51,604 nt of DNA from Bacillus sp. AFS001701 (GCF_002559405.1 NZ_NTZO01000005.1:1-51604), one strand, 5' to 3'. Shown: positions 1-8,839, counted from the first letter of the stretch. Translations and numbers: made by a program. Notes: generated by a model not told the origin, from the sequence alone.

Positions 1-240
1 CTTTGTGTTTTTAATAAAAATATGTAAATTTATGTAAAAAATTATCGTTTTAGTTCCTTTTTTTATAGATTTAAAGTTCTAGACATAATTATTTATCTAG
101 ATATATAATCATAGAATTTTTTTAACATTTCAAAGGATAAGCTAAGTCTTTTGAAGTGTTTATTCGACAACTAATTAGCCTAGCCCGAAGTAAGGTAGTG
201 GTTCTATTAAAATATCAGAATATCTTTATTAAAAGAGTTA

Positions 241-277
241 AAAAAATAAAAAGGCAGCATCCCAATGGATTACTGCC
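241..277 (-). terminator. Rho-independent terminator after the PTS/GH4 operon
   Basis: Read on the minus strand, a GGCAG/CTGCC stem (253-257 with 273-277), extended inside by ATCC/GGAT pairing, is followed by a T-rich tract at 241-251. It lies 14 bases past the stop of the GH4 gene and closes the operon. The remaining bases 1-240 at the window edge are very AT-rich, and I see no gene or clear signal in them. Confidence 0.85.
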
Positions 278-290
278 CTAAACATTTGTT

Positions 291-1607
291 TTATTTAAAA
301 AACCTTGGTAAATATTCTTTATGAGCTTCTAGCATTTCGTCAACGATCGCTACAGCTACTTTATCATTTGCTACAAGTGGGTTAATCGTCAATGCAAGAA
401 TTGCTTTTTCGCGACTTCCTTCTACAGCAGCCTCAATTGCTGTTTGTTCGAAAGATTTAATCGTTTGAATTAGTCCTCGAACTGGAACTGGTAATTCCCC
501 GATTGTCAGTGGAATTGGGCCATCTTTTGTGATGACGCAGCTAACTTCTACTGCACCGTCATACGGTAAGCCTGAAATAGCTCCCTTGTTCATCGTGTTT
601 AATGGTTGGATATCTCTCGTATCATTATATATAGATGAAATTAAACGACAAGCTGCATCGGAATAGTAAGCTCCACCACGTTTTTCTAACTCAGGTGGTT
701 TTATATCTAGCGCTTCATCTTTATATTTTTCAAAAAGAGAAGCTTCAATTTTTTGCACGACTTCTGCACGCGTTTCATTCGATTCAAAATCTTTTAATGC
801 TCTTTCAAGCATTTCAGATGTTTTGTAATAGTAATGGTGATAAGAACAAGGAATGACATTGACTGCTTTTAGGAATTCAGGTGCCCATTCTTCAGCATCT
901 ATATTTTTTACAAAACTAGCATTAGCAGGATCCATAATCATTTCAAGTACTTGCTCTTTTACACTAACCCCGTCTAAATATACCTCTGTACCATATACCA
1001 TATGATTTAGACCAGCAAAATCAATACGTACACGTGAATGATCTACATTTAATAGTTTTGCAACACCCATTTCCATTCCGATCGGTATATTGCAAAGACC
1101 AATGAATCTCTTAATATTTGAATATCTTAATGCTGCTTCTGTAACCATACCTGCAGGGTTTGTAAAGTTAAGAATCCAAGCATCTGGACATAGCTCCTCA
1201 ACTTCTTTACAAATATCCAAAATAACAGGAATTGTACGTAAGGCTTTAAACAATCCACCTGCACCGTTTGTTTCTTGACCAATTACCCCATGTTTAAGTG
1301 GAATTCTTTCATCAAGTGCACGTGCAGCCAGTTGTCCAACACGAAGCTGTGTTGTAACAAAATCAGCATCTTTTAAGGCCTCACGACGATCATACGAAAG
1401 ATGAATCTCCATTGATACTCCAGCTTTTTTGACCATACGCTTTGCTAGTGCACCAACTGTTTCTAACTTTTCGCGACCAGCTTCTACATCAACAAGCCAA
1501 AGCTCAGTTACTGGGATTTGTTCATAACGCTTAATAATTCCCTCAACTAATTCTGGCGTATAACTTGAGCCCCCACCTATTGTAACGATTTTAAATTTCT
1601 TTGACAT
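291..1607 (-). CDS. licH: 6-phospho-beta-glucosidase, glycoside hydrolase family 4
   Basis: A cytoplasmic NAD- and metal-dependent hydrolase that splits 6-phosphorylated beta-disaccharides delivered by a PTS. The N-terminus carries the GH4 dinucleotide-binding signature VTIGGGSSYTPE (residues 8-19). Further on are NFTNPAGM (148-154) and the metal ligands of the family, Cys172 in GLCNIPIGM and His202 in GLNHMVY. At 438 residues it has the normal family length. It is the last gene of the PTS operon; its ATG shares one base with the stop of the IIA gene, which implies translational coupling. Family knowledge points to cellobiose/lichenan- or chitobiose-type phospho-disaccharides; the sequence alone does not fix the sugar. 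The symbol follows the Bacillus lic operon and is tentative as to substrate. Confidence 0.9.
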   Translation of the reverse strand: MSKKFKIVTIGGGSSYTPELVEGIIKRYEQIPVTELWLVDVEAGREKLETVGALAKRMVKKAGVSMEIHLSYDRREALKDADFVTTQLRVGQLAARALDERIPLKHGVIGQETNGAGGLFKALRTIPVILDICKEVEELCPDAWILNFTNPAGMVTEAALRYSNIKRFIGLCNIPIGMEMGVAKLLNVDHSRVRIDFAGLNHMVYGTEVYLDGVSVKEQVLEMIMDPANASFVKNIDAEEWAPEFLKAVNVIPCSYHHYYYKTSEMLERALKDFESNETRAEVVQKIEASLFEKYKDEALDIKPPELEKRGGAYYSDAACRLISSIYNDTRDIQPLNTMNKGAISGLPYDGAVEVSCVITKDGPIPLTIGELPVPVRGLIQTIKSFEQTAIEAAVEGSREKAILALTINPLVANDKVAVAIVDEMLEAHKEYLPRFFK

Positions 1608-1918
1608 TACTTTAGGCCCCTTTCATACATGTCAACGAACTCTTTTGCCAAGTCTTTTACAGTCATTGCATTCATTAAGTGATCTTGAGCATGAATCATT
1701 AAAAGTGAAATCTCCGTTGGAGTGCCACCAATTTCTGATTGAATAAGCGTTGTTTGAATATGGTGTGCCTCATTTAAAGCATCACCTGATTCTTTCAATT
1801 TCTTGCGAGCTAAATCGAAGTCTTGTTTTTTTGCTGCTTGAATCGCTTCCATTGCAGCACTTCGACCATTTCCACCATGAAGAATCAGTGTGAAAATTTC
1901 CGTTTCATTTTTTACCAT
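1607..1918 (-). CDS. licA: PTS lactose/cellobiose-family component IIA
   Basis: A 103-residue soluble phosphocarrier that takes phosphate from HPr and passes it to IIB. The hallmark IHAQDHLM lies at residues 75-82, with His76 the expected phosphorylation site and His80 the second conserved histidine. The helical character and length match the Lac-family IIA domain. A very good ribosome binding site (GAGGAGGT) precedes the ATG. The 142-base gap to the IIB gene upstream shows no clear terminator, so it is most likely co-transcribed with it. Its stop overlaps the GH4 start by one base. Confidence 0.9.
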   Translation of the reverse strand: MVKNETEIFTLILHGGNGRSAAMEAIQAAKKQDFDLARKKLKESGDALNEAHHIQTTLIQSEIGGTPTEISLLMIHAQDHLMNAMTVKDLAKEFVDMYERGLK

Positions 1919-2060
1919 AAAACTGACCTCCTCTCTTTGTTAATAAAATTTTTTTATCGTCATAACCCCATGGTTATTAATTTTCAAAGTTATAAACCTA
2001 AAAGGTATTCATCGTATTTTTCTTGAGTAAAGATCAGAAAAGTCACTTCTTTAACAATTA

Positions 2061-2369
2061 CTACTTATTTTCAATTAATTTGATAGCTTGCTCTAGGATT
2101 GCTTCACCATCACACATGCCGTAATTCATCATATTAATTACTTCAACTGGAATGTTTTTCTCTTCACAGATTTCTTCCATTTCTTCTAAAAGGAAGCGTA
2201 CTTGTGGACCTAACAATAACACATCAGCTTCATCGACTTCTGAGCGAACAACTGATTCAGAAACTGCCCAAATGCGTGCTGAAATCCCTTTTGATTCAGC
2301 AACTTTTTCCATTTTAGAAACGATTAAACTTGTTGACATGCCTGCAGCACAGCAAAGTAAGATATTCAT
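2061..2369 (-). CDS. licB: PTS lactose/cellobiose-family component IIB
   Basis: A 102-residue cytoplasmic phosphocarrier that is phosphorylated on a cysteine and passes the phosphate to the sugar in transit through IIC. The start MNILLCCAAGMSTS contains the IIB P-loop with Cys7 as the expected phospho-cysteine; Cys6 precedes it. The rest alternates strands and helices as expected (DVLLLGPQVRF in the middle). The gene lies 30 bases past the RDD gene and ahead of IIA, with the AAGAGGA-type ribosome site just before ATG. Together with IIC, IIA and GH4 it forms one sugar uptake system. Confidence 0.9.
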   Translation of the reverse strand: MNILLCCAAGMSTSLIVSKMEKVAESKGISARIWAVSESVVRSEVDEADVLLLGPQVRFLLEEMEEICEEKNIPVEVINMMNYGMCDGEAILEQAIKLIENK

Positions 2370-2399
2370 GATGATTTCCTCTTTCTTTAGTAAGTTTTT

Positions 2400-2915
2400 T
2401 TATATTTCATTCTTATTTATAACAACAAATCGACCGATTCGATCGTGAACAGCTAATGATTTTTTATTAGCAAACATGCTAATAACTGATAAAAAGAACG
2501 GAAGACCTTGAAAAATAAACATCGTCAAAAATTTAAAGAAACTTCTAACAATCACTAGTAATACATAAGGAAGTATTCCCTTTTTATTATTAATACGTGT
2601 TAACTTCAATCGAAAGATCTTCTTTCCAATTGTCGATCCTCTTAACAATAAGGTTGTTAAGACGTCATAACAAAAATAGATTATAAGTGATTGGAGAAAT
2701 GCTTCATTAAAAAGAGCCATTACCTTTACAGCTGCATCTTGACTAGCAGTTGATTTTTGAAGCTCAATCATATTTGCTAGAACTCCTGGAAAGTTTGGAA
2801 GTCCTGTGATTCGATACACAATTGACAAGATAATTGAAACAATTATTGCATCAATGACAAAGGCTCCGATTCTTTTTAATCGAAACGAAGTGATAATTTT
2901 TTGTCGATTTTCCAT
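2400..2915 (-). CDS. RDD-family integral membrane protein
   Basis: A 171-residue protein with the RDD-type start RLKRIGAFVIDAIIVSIIL (charged Arg and Asp around the first membrane segment), a second segment at about residues 95-110 followed by GSTIGKKIFRLKL, and one or two further hydrophobic segments around 117-148 (VLLVIVRSFFKFLTMFIF). The ending LAVHDRIGRFVVI resembles the usual RDD C-terminus, where a conserved D(R/K)-type motif follows the last helix. RDD proteins are poorly understood; some are linked to ion or osmolyte transport. It is unusual here because it sits between the IIC and IIB genes of a PTS operon in the same orientation. Role unknown: it may assist IIC or be a bystander insertion. 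Confidence 0.8.
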   Translation of the reverse strand: MENRQKIITSFRLKRIGAFVIDAIIVSIILSIVYRITGLPNFPGVLANMIELQKSTASQDAAVKVMALFNEAFLQSLIIYFCYDVLTTLLLRGSTIGKKIFRLKLTRINNKKGILPYVLLVIVRSFFKFLTMFIFQGLPFFLSVISMFANKKSLAVHDRIGRFVVINKNEI

Positions 2916-2966
2916 AAGTTTTAGTCCCTTCTTCTAATCAATTATCCATCTATTTGCTTGGGAGAA

Positions 2967-4271
2967 TTATTTACTTGCTTTCTCCATTTCTAAATTTTTC
3001 TTATCCCAAATTCGAATGAATGGGAACCAAATGATCGAAGCCACTGCAAAAGCTACCAATTGCATGACTACACCCATAATCTTTCCGCCCGTCATTAGAT
3101 AACCACTTATGAAATATGGTGTTGTCCATGGGATGATTGTTCCAGTTGTATGTGGGAAAATTCCCATTGCCGTACCAAAGTACGTTACTGTTAATACTGC
3201 TATAGGAGCTAGAATATAAGGAATCATTAAAAATGGATTTAAAACAATCGGAACACCAAACATAATTGGCTCATTAACGTTAAAGATAGATGGCCCAATT
3301 GCTAGACGTCCTACCTTCTTAAGAAGTTTTGACTTCGCTAAAAATGTCATATAGATTGCAACTGGTAAAGTAGCACCAGAACCACCCATCCAAATTCCAT
3401 TCTCATAGAATGTATACGTAATGATATGTGGTAACGTTTTACCTGCTTTAAGTGCTTCTAAGTTTGCATCTGCATTTGTTATCCAAATTGGTTCCATAAC
3501 AGACGTAATGATTGATGAACCGTGGATACCAAAACTCCATAAAAGGTGTTCCATTAAACATGCGACAAGTGTACCAACATAAGTTGAACCTAAAATAGTA
3601 AATGGTTGTGTCACAACTTTATGAACAAACGTTGCAAAATCTCCCCAACCAGTATGACTAAATCCGTATCGAACTAGTAAGAAGAAAAGGATAATCACAA
3701 AGCCAGGAATAAGAGCCGTAAATGAACGTGAAACTGTTGGTGGCACAGTATCTGGTAAAGTGATGATGATCTTCTTTTGTAAGAAGTAACGATAAATTTC
3801 AGCAGTAATAATTGCAATGATTAATCCAACAAACAAGTATTGTGCACCAAAAAGATCAGGTGACCATGCTGATACTGTTTCCTTACCATCTTTGAAAGTG
3901 CTCATAATATTAACAATTAAATAACTTGCTAATGCTAATACCCCAGCTGGAACTCCATCAATATTCTTTTTATCGACCTTATAACTACTTGCTAAAGAAT
4001 ACGCTACGCCAAATACTGCAACTAATGCGATAATCCCCATTGAACCGTTATAAACGATATCTCCAAAAGCATTCCAATTTTCACCAAATACTTTTGACAT
4101 GAAGTTTTGATACCAATCTGCTTCTAACCAAGCTACGATAATGAAAAATGAACCAATGATCATTAGTGGCATGGCAAACATAATACCGTCACGCAAAGCA
4201 AGTAAGTGTCTTTGATTACCTATTTTCGAAGCGATCGGTAAGAATTTTTTTTCAAAAAAGCTGCTGTTCAT
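2967..4271 (-). CDS. licC: PTS lactose/cellobiose-family permease component IIC
   Basis: The membrane permease of the PTS, 434 residues from the chosen start. It has about ten hydrophobic segments. FGIHGSS lies near the middle and the family signature NEPIMFGVPIVLNP lies in the C-terminal half; both belong to the Lac/cellobiose IIC fold and form part of the sugar path. A TTG codon six residues upstream is in frame, but GAGAGGGG sits inside that extension, 8 bases before ATG, so the start is MNSSFFEKKF at 4271. It is the first PTS gene after the large secreted protein and is followed by RDD, IIB, IIA and GH4. The Lac-family PTS imports beta-disaccharides such as cellobiose or diacetylchitobiose. 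Confidence 0.92.
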   Translation of the reverse strand: MNSSFFEKKFLPIASKIGNQRHLLALRDGIMFAMPLMIIGSFFIIVAWLEADWYQNFMSKVFGENWNAFGDIVYNGSMGIIALVAVFGVAYSLASSYKVDKKNIDGVPAGVLALASYLIVNIMSTFKDGKETVSAWSPDLFGAQYLFVGLIIAIITAEIYRYFLQKKIIITLPDTVPPTVSRSFTALIPGFVIILFFLLVRYGFSHTGWGDFATFVHKVVTQPFTILGSTYVGTLVACLMEHLLWSFGIHGSSIITSVMEPIWITNADANLEALKAGKTLPHIITYTFYENGIWMGGSGATLPVAIYMTFLAKSKLLKKVGRLAIGPSIFNVNEPIMFGVPIVLNPFLMIPYILAPIAVLTVTYFGTAMGIFPHTTGTIIPWTTPYFISGYLMTGGKIMGVVMQLVAFAVASIIWFPFIRIWDKKNLEMEKASK

Positions 4272-4297
4272 TTCGATATCCCCTCTCAAAGGAATTA

Positions 4298-4342
4298 GGA
4301 TCTTGGTAATTCAGTTCAGTAATTCACCATATACCAAGATCC
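4298..4342 (-). repeat. Perfect 11-bp inverted repeat between secreted protein and IIC genes
   Basis: GGATCTTGGTA (4298-4308) is mirrored by TACCAAGATCC (4332-4342) with a 23-base loop. It lies 34 bases past the stop of the large secreted protein and just ahead of the IIC ribosome site. In the direction of transcription there is no run of T after the stem, so it is a poor intrinsic terminator. It could be a processing or stabilising hairpin that sets the ratio of secreted protein to PTS message, or a regulator site for a separate IIC promoter. Confidence 0.6.
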
Positions 4343-4376
4343 CTTTTAGAATTTATTTCTTTTTTAAATTTAAGAT

Positions 4377-7300
4377 TTAAAGTTTGAATTTAATAACAGT
4401 TGTGTAACTACCGTAAACTTTAACTTTTCCATCAAGAGTGAAAGCACGAACTTTAAAGTAGTACGTTTTACCTTTAACTAATCCTGTTGCAGTAAATGTT
4501 CCAGTTGTTGTTGTTTTTGTTGTTTGATCAGAGAAATCGCTTTTTGTTGCACGAACGATTTCATAACCAGAAACACCACTTACGCCTGTCCAATTTACTT
4601 TAATTGAAGTAGTACTTGCTTTTGTTGCCTTTAATCCTGTTGCTTTAGCAACATCCCATTTTGCATAAAGTGTTGTATTTGCTGTTACTTTATCTGTTGC
4701 AAAGTTCCATGCAGTTTTAAGTCCTGCATCTTTGTACCATCCAGCAAAGACAAATCCTTTTTTCGTTGGGTTAGCTGGTTTCGCAATGATAGAATCATAG
4801 TTTCCTGTTATAGTAGCTACTTTAGATCCACCTTTACTGTTAAATGTAACTGTGAATTTGCCAATACCCCATTTAGCGTAAAGAGTAGTAGATTCTGTTA
4901 CTTTATCAGTTGCAAAGTTCCATGCTTGTGTACATGAAGCATCTTTATACCAACCAAGGAATGTATAACCTGTTTTTGTTGGTGTTGGAGATGTAATCGC
5001 TTCATTGTATGTTGCAATTACTGGATCTACTGCAGATCCACCTTGTGAATCAAATGATACTGTTTGTTTTGCATCTTTAGATACTGTGCGTACAAACGTC
5101 ATCACGTGGCTATCATTTGCAAATTGTGGATCTCCGTTCAATGTCATTCCAGAATATACAACCGTCGCAGTGATGTTAGCTGGTTTATCAGTGTTGTACG
5201 TTACTTTTCCATCCGCATCAACAGCAACATCGTCTGGTGAAGATGATTCGTAACTAACATCTACATATTTGTTTCCATCTGTATTTAATCCTTTTTCAGC
5301 CATTGCATCTTTTAACCAAGTTGGGTATGCAAATGAGTTCTTGTCTAGCTCAGTAGGAGCAATTTTTTCAGCTGACTTCATTGGATCAACAACTTTGATT
5401 GTGTAAGTGATTTTTTTCGGTGTTCTAAAGAATCCGTCGATCACATAGCCCGTAACTGTACTAGTTCCTGGTCTTAAAGCTGTTGCGTATGAACCATAGT
5501 GCACACCATCTACACTAATCCCTGCCGCATTTACATTTCCAACTTCACCGTAAGCTGCTAAAGTTCTTAAATCAAGAACTTGAGATACATTTGAATCAGC
5601 ATTGATTTGCGTTGGTAATCCATTGCTATATCCAGCTAAATCCCAAGAATTCGTTAACCAAGATACATTGTTCGTATATCCTGTTGTTTTTGCATCCAAT
5701 TTAACAGAGTCACCAACATTAATCGTAAATGTATGTGTGTCTTCGTTATATTTAGCCTTTGGATTCATAGCTGCTACATTCATTGGATAGTTAATACTTT
5801 CTGTTCCGTTATTTACTGGCGCAGTAACTTTTGATCCTAAATCTTCTACATATGCAGCATCCTCAGGGTTTTGAGTTAACCAATAAGGCATCGATGTTAC
5901 AGTTGAAGATTCCATTGATAAGCTGTTACCAGAATCAATTGTTCTTCGGTCCATCGTTCCGAAAATATTTGTATTGTATTTAGACATCATCACTTCATCA
6001 CGTGGAATTAATTGATCAACCATTAAATCAGGTGTCACATGCGTTACGTCATTTCTGTTTGCAGAAAGAACATCCCAGTTCATGAAGTTATTTGGTATAC
6101 GTGTCATTTGCCATGTTGAACCTGCAAGGTCAACCGTTGAACTTCCGATACTAAATCCTTTTTCTTTCAATGCACCTAGAGAAGCTGCGTAGAAAGTTGA
6201 CATAAATGGATTTTTCTCTCTCTTTTCATTGAACCACCACTGGTTCATACCATCTAAGATCCCTTTAGCGTTCATTTTCTCTGCATGGTGAGATAATGTG
6301 TAGTATGAAAGTGCAGCTTCTTCTTCATCAGAATAGTTCATGTATGATTCGTAAGATACACCACTTACGCCAATATCGTCTCCGTTATGAGCAGAAATAC
6401 CAAAATATCTTGAGTGGTACTGTAATGACATATCAAGTAATGAAGTTGAGTTATAAGACTTTGGATATCTTGTTTCATAATCATTGTGCTCTGAAGCTGC
6501 TGTAGACGCTTTTACACCATTCATTACTTTGTATTCATTTGCAAAATCAAGTGGAGAAATTACTGCAACACCTTGTGCTTCAAGTGCAGCTTTTTCTGTT
6601 GGCGTATAACCGCCCATATCTCTTGCAGCTACAAGCATTTGTAATGCCAATGTTGCGTTTAATGGACCATCTTCGTAATCATTTCTGCCCCATGCATTTG
6701 ATACACCATCAAGGAATTCTGGATTTAAATTAGCCCATTTAGTTGGAGCTGAAGGAGCATTTAATCCATCTCCAGGTGCTGTTCCATTGAAACGAGATTC
6801 AATTGGGTTCTCCCCAGTAACACTTACTTGATAATAGTTGTTTAAAACCATTGCATTTGTATGGTTAATTAAATCATTTTTCACAAGAGCCGCTAATTCA
6901 GGATCACTATCTTTAAAAGTGTTATAAGCAAGGTCTAATGTAAAGTAATGACCTACTAATTCGTCTGTAGACGTAGTTGCTTTATAATAGACTTTGTTTG
7001 AGTCTAAAGCTTTTGTTGCATCGTCTAAATTAGGATTTTGTTCATTTACAATATTCGTTAAACGTGGCGGTACTGCAACAGTGTCATAAGCCTTGATACC
7101 AGCAGTTCCACCACTGATTTTACCTGGAACAGAATATTTAACTGTATTCCCGTTTACATCTTTAGTAGTTCCTGCACTTTTTTGAAGCCAAGCTTGATCC
7201 CATGATTTGCTTTCAGCAGTCGTAGAACCATTGTTGGTGCCTTCTACTTTATATGATCTAGCAAAGAAGCCAGCAGAAGCAGGTTTTCCTGTTGTGTCCA

Positions 7301-8678
7301 ACGTATAATTTCCTTCATTATCAACGAATACCGGTTTACCTTCGTTATCTGCAAGCCACTTATTACCTTCATCAATCGTCGTTACTTTGCCACCTAGTGA
7401 GTTAACAACATAAACAACATCGTTAACATTGTCTTTTGAAGGTACCTTTAACTGCGTTCCAGATACATAACCAAGCGTTACGATGGCTTCAACAGCACGA
7501 ACAGCAGAAGCTTTAGCATCTATCGTCCTAGCATCTTTTTCACCAAAGTTTTCTTTCATGTAGTTGTATCTCCAAATCTCACCTGAAGCGTACATCGTTG
7601 TCCATAAACCATCATTATCCGTATCAGAAATTGAGCTTATAGCATCTTTATCTGCAGTCATAAGAGCTTTAATCATATTATCCTTATTAGCAAAACTCAT
7701 AGAACCAGATTGGAATCCAAATCGATCTGCGTAGTTTCTAGAGATTTCTTCTTGAACTAATGATTTGCCCATTAGAGACATTTGCTTTCTTACAATATGA
7801 GTAGCGTTTCCTTTTTCACCTAGAATCCAAAGTCCATTATTACCATCAGGCATAATATTTGTAATTACTTCTTTGGCATTAAATTGAGTTGGGTTTCCGT
7901 TTTTATCTACTCCTGAGCCTGAATTTTCACCAGTTTGAGGAATATATCTTCCACCTTGTAAAAATTGAATTTGATCAGCCGGAGCTAAGTTTGGATCATA
8001 TAGTGTAATTGCATCGGATACGATACCAGTAGTTACTGGATGATCTTTTTCATCACCAAAGTTCACGTTACCGTTTGACTTAATTAGTGTATCCTTTGAA
8101 ACTAACCATTTTACGCCATTTTCTCCATTAACATAGCCAACATAGTTTTTAGAAGGAAACTTAGATCCTGATGGAGCAGTTGGAATATTTGTTGTTTGCA
8201 AATTAGATGATGAAAGAGCTGCAGGAATTTTCGAATCTCCCGCGTTGTAATAGTAAACTAGCTTTTCAAGATTAGTAGAATGTTGAGTCTCAATTACAGA
8301 AACTGTAATGTTTACAGTAGCTGCATTACCATTGTTATCTACTCCAGTTCCTGTGATGATTGCAGAACCACCAGATGCACCTAAAATCTTTCCGCTGTAA
8401 TCACCTTTAGCGTTACCAATCGTATCAACATATGCAACATATGGATCAGAGGTTGTCCATTTTACTGGCTTTGTTGTGTCTAATCCACTTGGTTTTGCAT
8501 GAGTGATTTGTGTAGTATTCATAAAAATCTTAGTGCCTGTCGAAATCGGCGCTACTGATTGAGTTGAAATAGTTGGTGCTGCTTTAGCAACAACGCCACT
8601 AAATGGAGTTGCAAACATTGAAGCTGCTAATACTGAAGCCGGTAAAGCTCTACCTAAAAACCATTTATTTCTTTTCAT
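4377..8678 (-). CDS. Large secreted multidomain protein with toroid-like domain, two Listeria-Bacteroides repeats and FN3
   Basis: A 1433-residue exported protein. Residues 1-34 are a signal peptide (KRNK, hydrophobic core, VVAKAA cleavage). Residues 40-130 look like a Big2-type Ig domain. NGLWILGEKG at 281-290 resembles a sensor-propeller strand. Residues about 320-935 contain TDNDGLWTTMYASGEIWRY, TSTDELVGHYFTL (569-581), NYSDEEEAALSYYTL (781-795), MNWDVLSANRNDVTH (866-880) and MPYWL. In my memory of the families, this set belongs to an alpha/alpha-toroid region found at the end of big propeller proteins in Bacteroidetes. Two Flg_new (Listeria-Bacteroides) repeats follow at 1204-1270 and 1271-1341, then an FN3 domain at 1342-1433. 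There is no LPXTG, SLH or lipobox. GGAGG lies before the ATG. It lies between licR and the PTS, under a cre site, so a glycan-related role is likely; the activity is unknown. Confidence 0.85.
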   Translation of the reverse strand: MKRNKWFLGRALPASVLAASMFATPFSGVVAKAAPTISTQSVAPISTGTKIFMNTTQITHAKPSGLDTTKPVKWTTSDPYVAYVDTIGNAKGDYSGKILGASGGSAIITGTGVDNNGNAATVNITVSVIETQHSTNLEKLVYYYNAGDSKIPAALSSSNLQTTNIPTAPSGSKFPSKNYVGYVNGENGVKWLVSKDTLIKSNGNVNFGDEKDHPVTTGIVSDAITLYDPNLAPADQIQFLQGGRYIPQTGENSGSGVDKNGNPTQFNAKEVITNIMPDGNNGLWILGEKGNATHIVRKQMSLMGKSLVQEEISRNYADRFGFQSGSMSFANKDNMIKALMTADKDAISSISDTDNDGLWTTMYASGEIWRYNYMKENFGEKDARTIDAKASAVRAVEAIVTLGYVSGTQLKVPSKDNVNDVVYVVNSLGGKVTTIDEGNKWLADNEGKPVFVDNEGNYTLDTTGKPASAGFFARSYKVEGTNNGSTTAESKSWDQAWLQKSAGTTKDVNGNTVKYSVPGKISGGTAGIKAYDTVAVPPRLTNIVNEQNPNLDDATKALDSNKVYYKATTSTDELVGHYFTLDLAYNTFKDSDPELAALVKNDLINHTNAMVLNNYYQVSVTGENPIESRFNGTAPGDGLNAPSAPTKWANLNPEFLDGVSNAWGRNDYEDGPLNATLALQMLVAARDMGGYTPTEKAALEAQGVAVISPLDFANEYKVMNGVKASTAASEHNDYETRYPKSYNSTSLLDMSLQYHSRYFGISAHNGDDIGVSGVSYESYMNYSDEEEAALSYYTLSHHAEKMNAKGILDGMNQWWFNEKREKNPFMSTFYAASLGALKEKGFSIGSSTVDLAGSTWQMTRIPNNFMNWDVLSANRNDVTHVTPDLMVDQLIPRDEVMMSKYNTNIFGTMDRRTIDSGNSLSMESSTVTSMPYWLTQNPEDAAYVEDLGSKVTAPVNNGTESINYPMNVAAMNPKAKYNEDTHTFTINVGDSVKLDAKTTGYTNNVSWLTNSWDLAGYSNGLPTQINADSNVSQVLDLRTLAAYGEVGNVNAAGISVDGVHYGSYATALRPGTSTVTGYVIDGFFRTPKKITYTIKVVDPMKSAEKIAPTELDKNSFAYPTWLKDAMAEKGLNTDGNKYVDVSYESSSPDDVAVDADGKVTYNTDKPANITATVVYSGMTLNGDPQFANDSHVMTFVRTVSKDAKQTVSFDSQGGSAVDPVIATYNEAITSPTPTKTGYTFLGWYKDASCTQAWNFATDKVTESTTLYAKWGIGKFTVTFNSKGGSKVATITGNYDSIIAKPANPTKKGFVFAGWYKDAGLKTAWNFATDKVTANTTLYAKWDVAKATGLKATKASTTSIKVNWTGVSGVSGYEIVRATKSDFSDQTTKTTTTGTFTATGLVKGKTYYFKVRAFTLDGKVKVYGSYTTVIKFKL
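4656..5069 (-). repeat. Tandem Flg_new (Listeria-Bacteroides) repeats inside the secreted protein
   Basis: Two consecutive units of 67 and 71 residues, each with a GWYKDA core and the ending TTLYAKW. At DNA level 4684-4712 and 4897-4925 are the same 29 bases with one mismatch, 213 bases apart, the length of a 71-codon unit. Near-identity at DNA level suggests a recent duplication or ongoing gene conversion. Such repeats usually act as stalk or binding modules on secreted proteins. Confidence 0.85.
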
Positions 8679-8739
8679 TTATCTTCCTCCAAAATAATTT
8701 TTTTAATTAAATTTCTAATCGAAGATCCCTTTTTTTATA

Positions 8740-8753
8740 AGTAACCGTTTTCA
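8740..8753 (+). promoter_or_regulatory. Catabolite-responsive element (cre) at the secreted-protein promoter
   Basis: The plus strand reads AGTAACCGTTTTCA, which fits TGWAANCGNTNWCA at 13 of 14 positions. It lies directly downstream of, and partly overlapping, the expected transcription start of the 1433-residue gene, the usual place for CcpA repression. This agrees with a carbohydrate-use locus. Confidence 0.65.
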
Positions 8754-8755
8754 AG

Positions 8756-8761
8756 ATTATC
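8756..8761 (-). promoter_or_regulatory. Putative -10 element for the secreted-protein gene
   Basis: GATAAT on the minus strand, 78 bases ahead of the ATG. Seventeen bases further upstream there is only a poor -35 (CATGTT). A good -10 with a weak -35 is typical of an activator-dependent promoter, and an 11-bp palindrome lies just upstream. Position inferred by eye. Confidence 0.4.
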
Positions 8762-8801
8762 TAAAAAGGACAAATGATAACATGAAGTTGATTCGTTTCT
8801 A

Positions 8802-8839
8802 TTAGCGATCATCCTAATTTGATTACGAATGATCGCTAA
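8802..8839. promoter_or_regulatory. Perfect 11-bp palindrome between licR and the secreted-protein gene
   Basis: TTAGCGATCAT (8802-8812) and ATGATCGCTAA (8829-8839), with a 16-base spacer. It starts 4 bases past the licR stop and lies about 20 bases upstream of the weak -35 of the next gene. No T-run follows on the minus strand, which argues against a simple terminator. The likely roles are an operator for the adjacent LicR-type activator or a weak terminator of licR. Confidence 0.5.

Noticed and set aside
8802-8839. Palindrome read as an ordinary licR terminator
   Set aside because: No T-run follows on the transcribed strand; listed as a possible operator instead.
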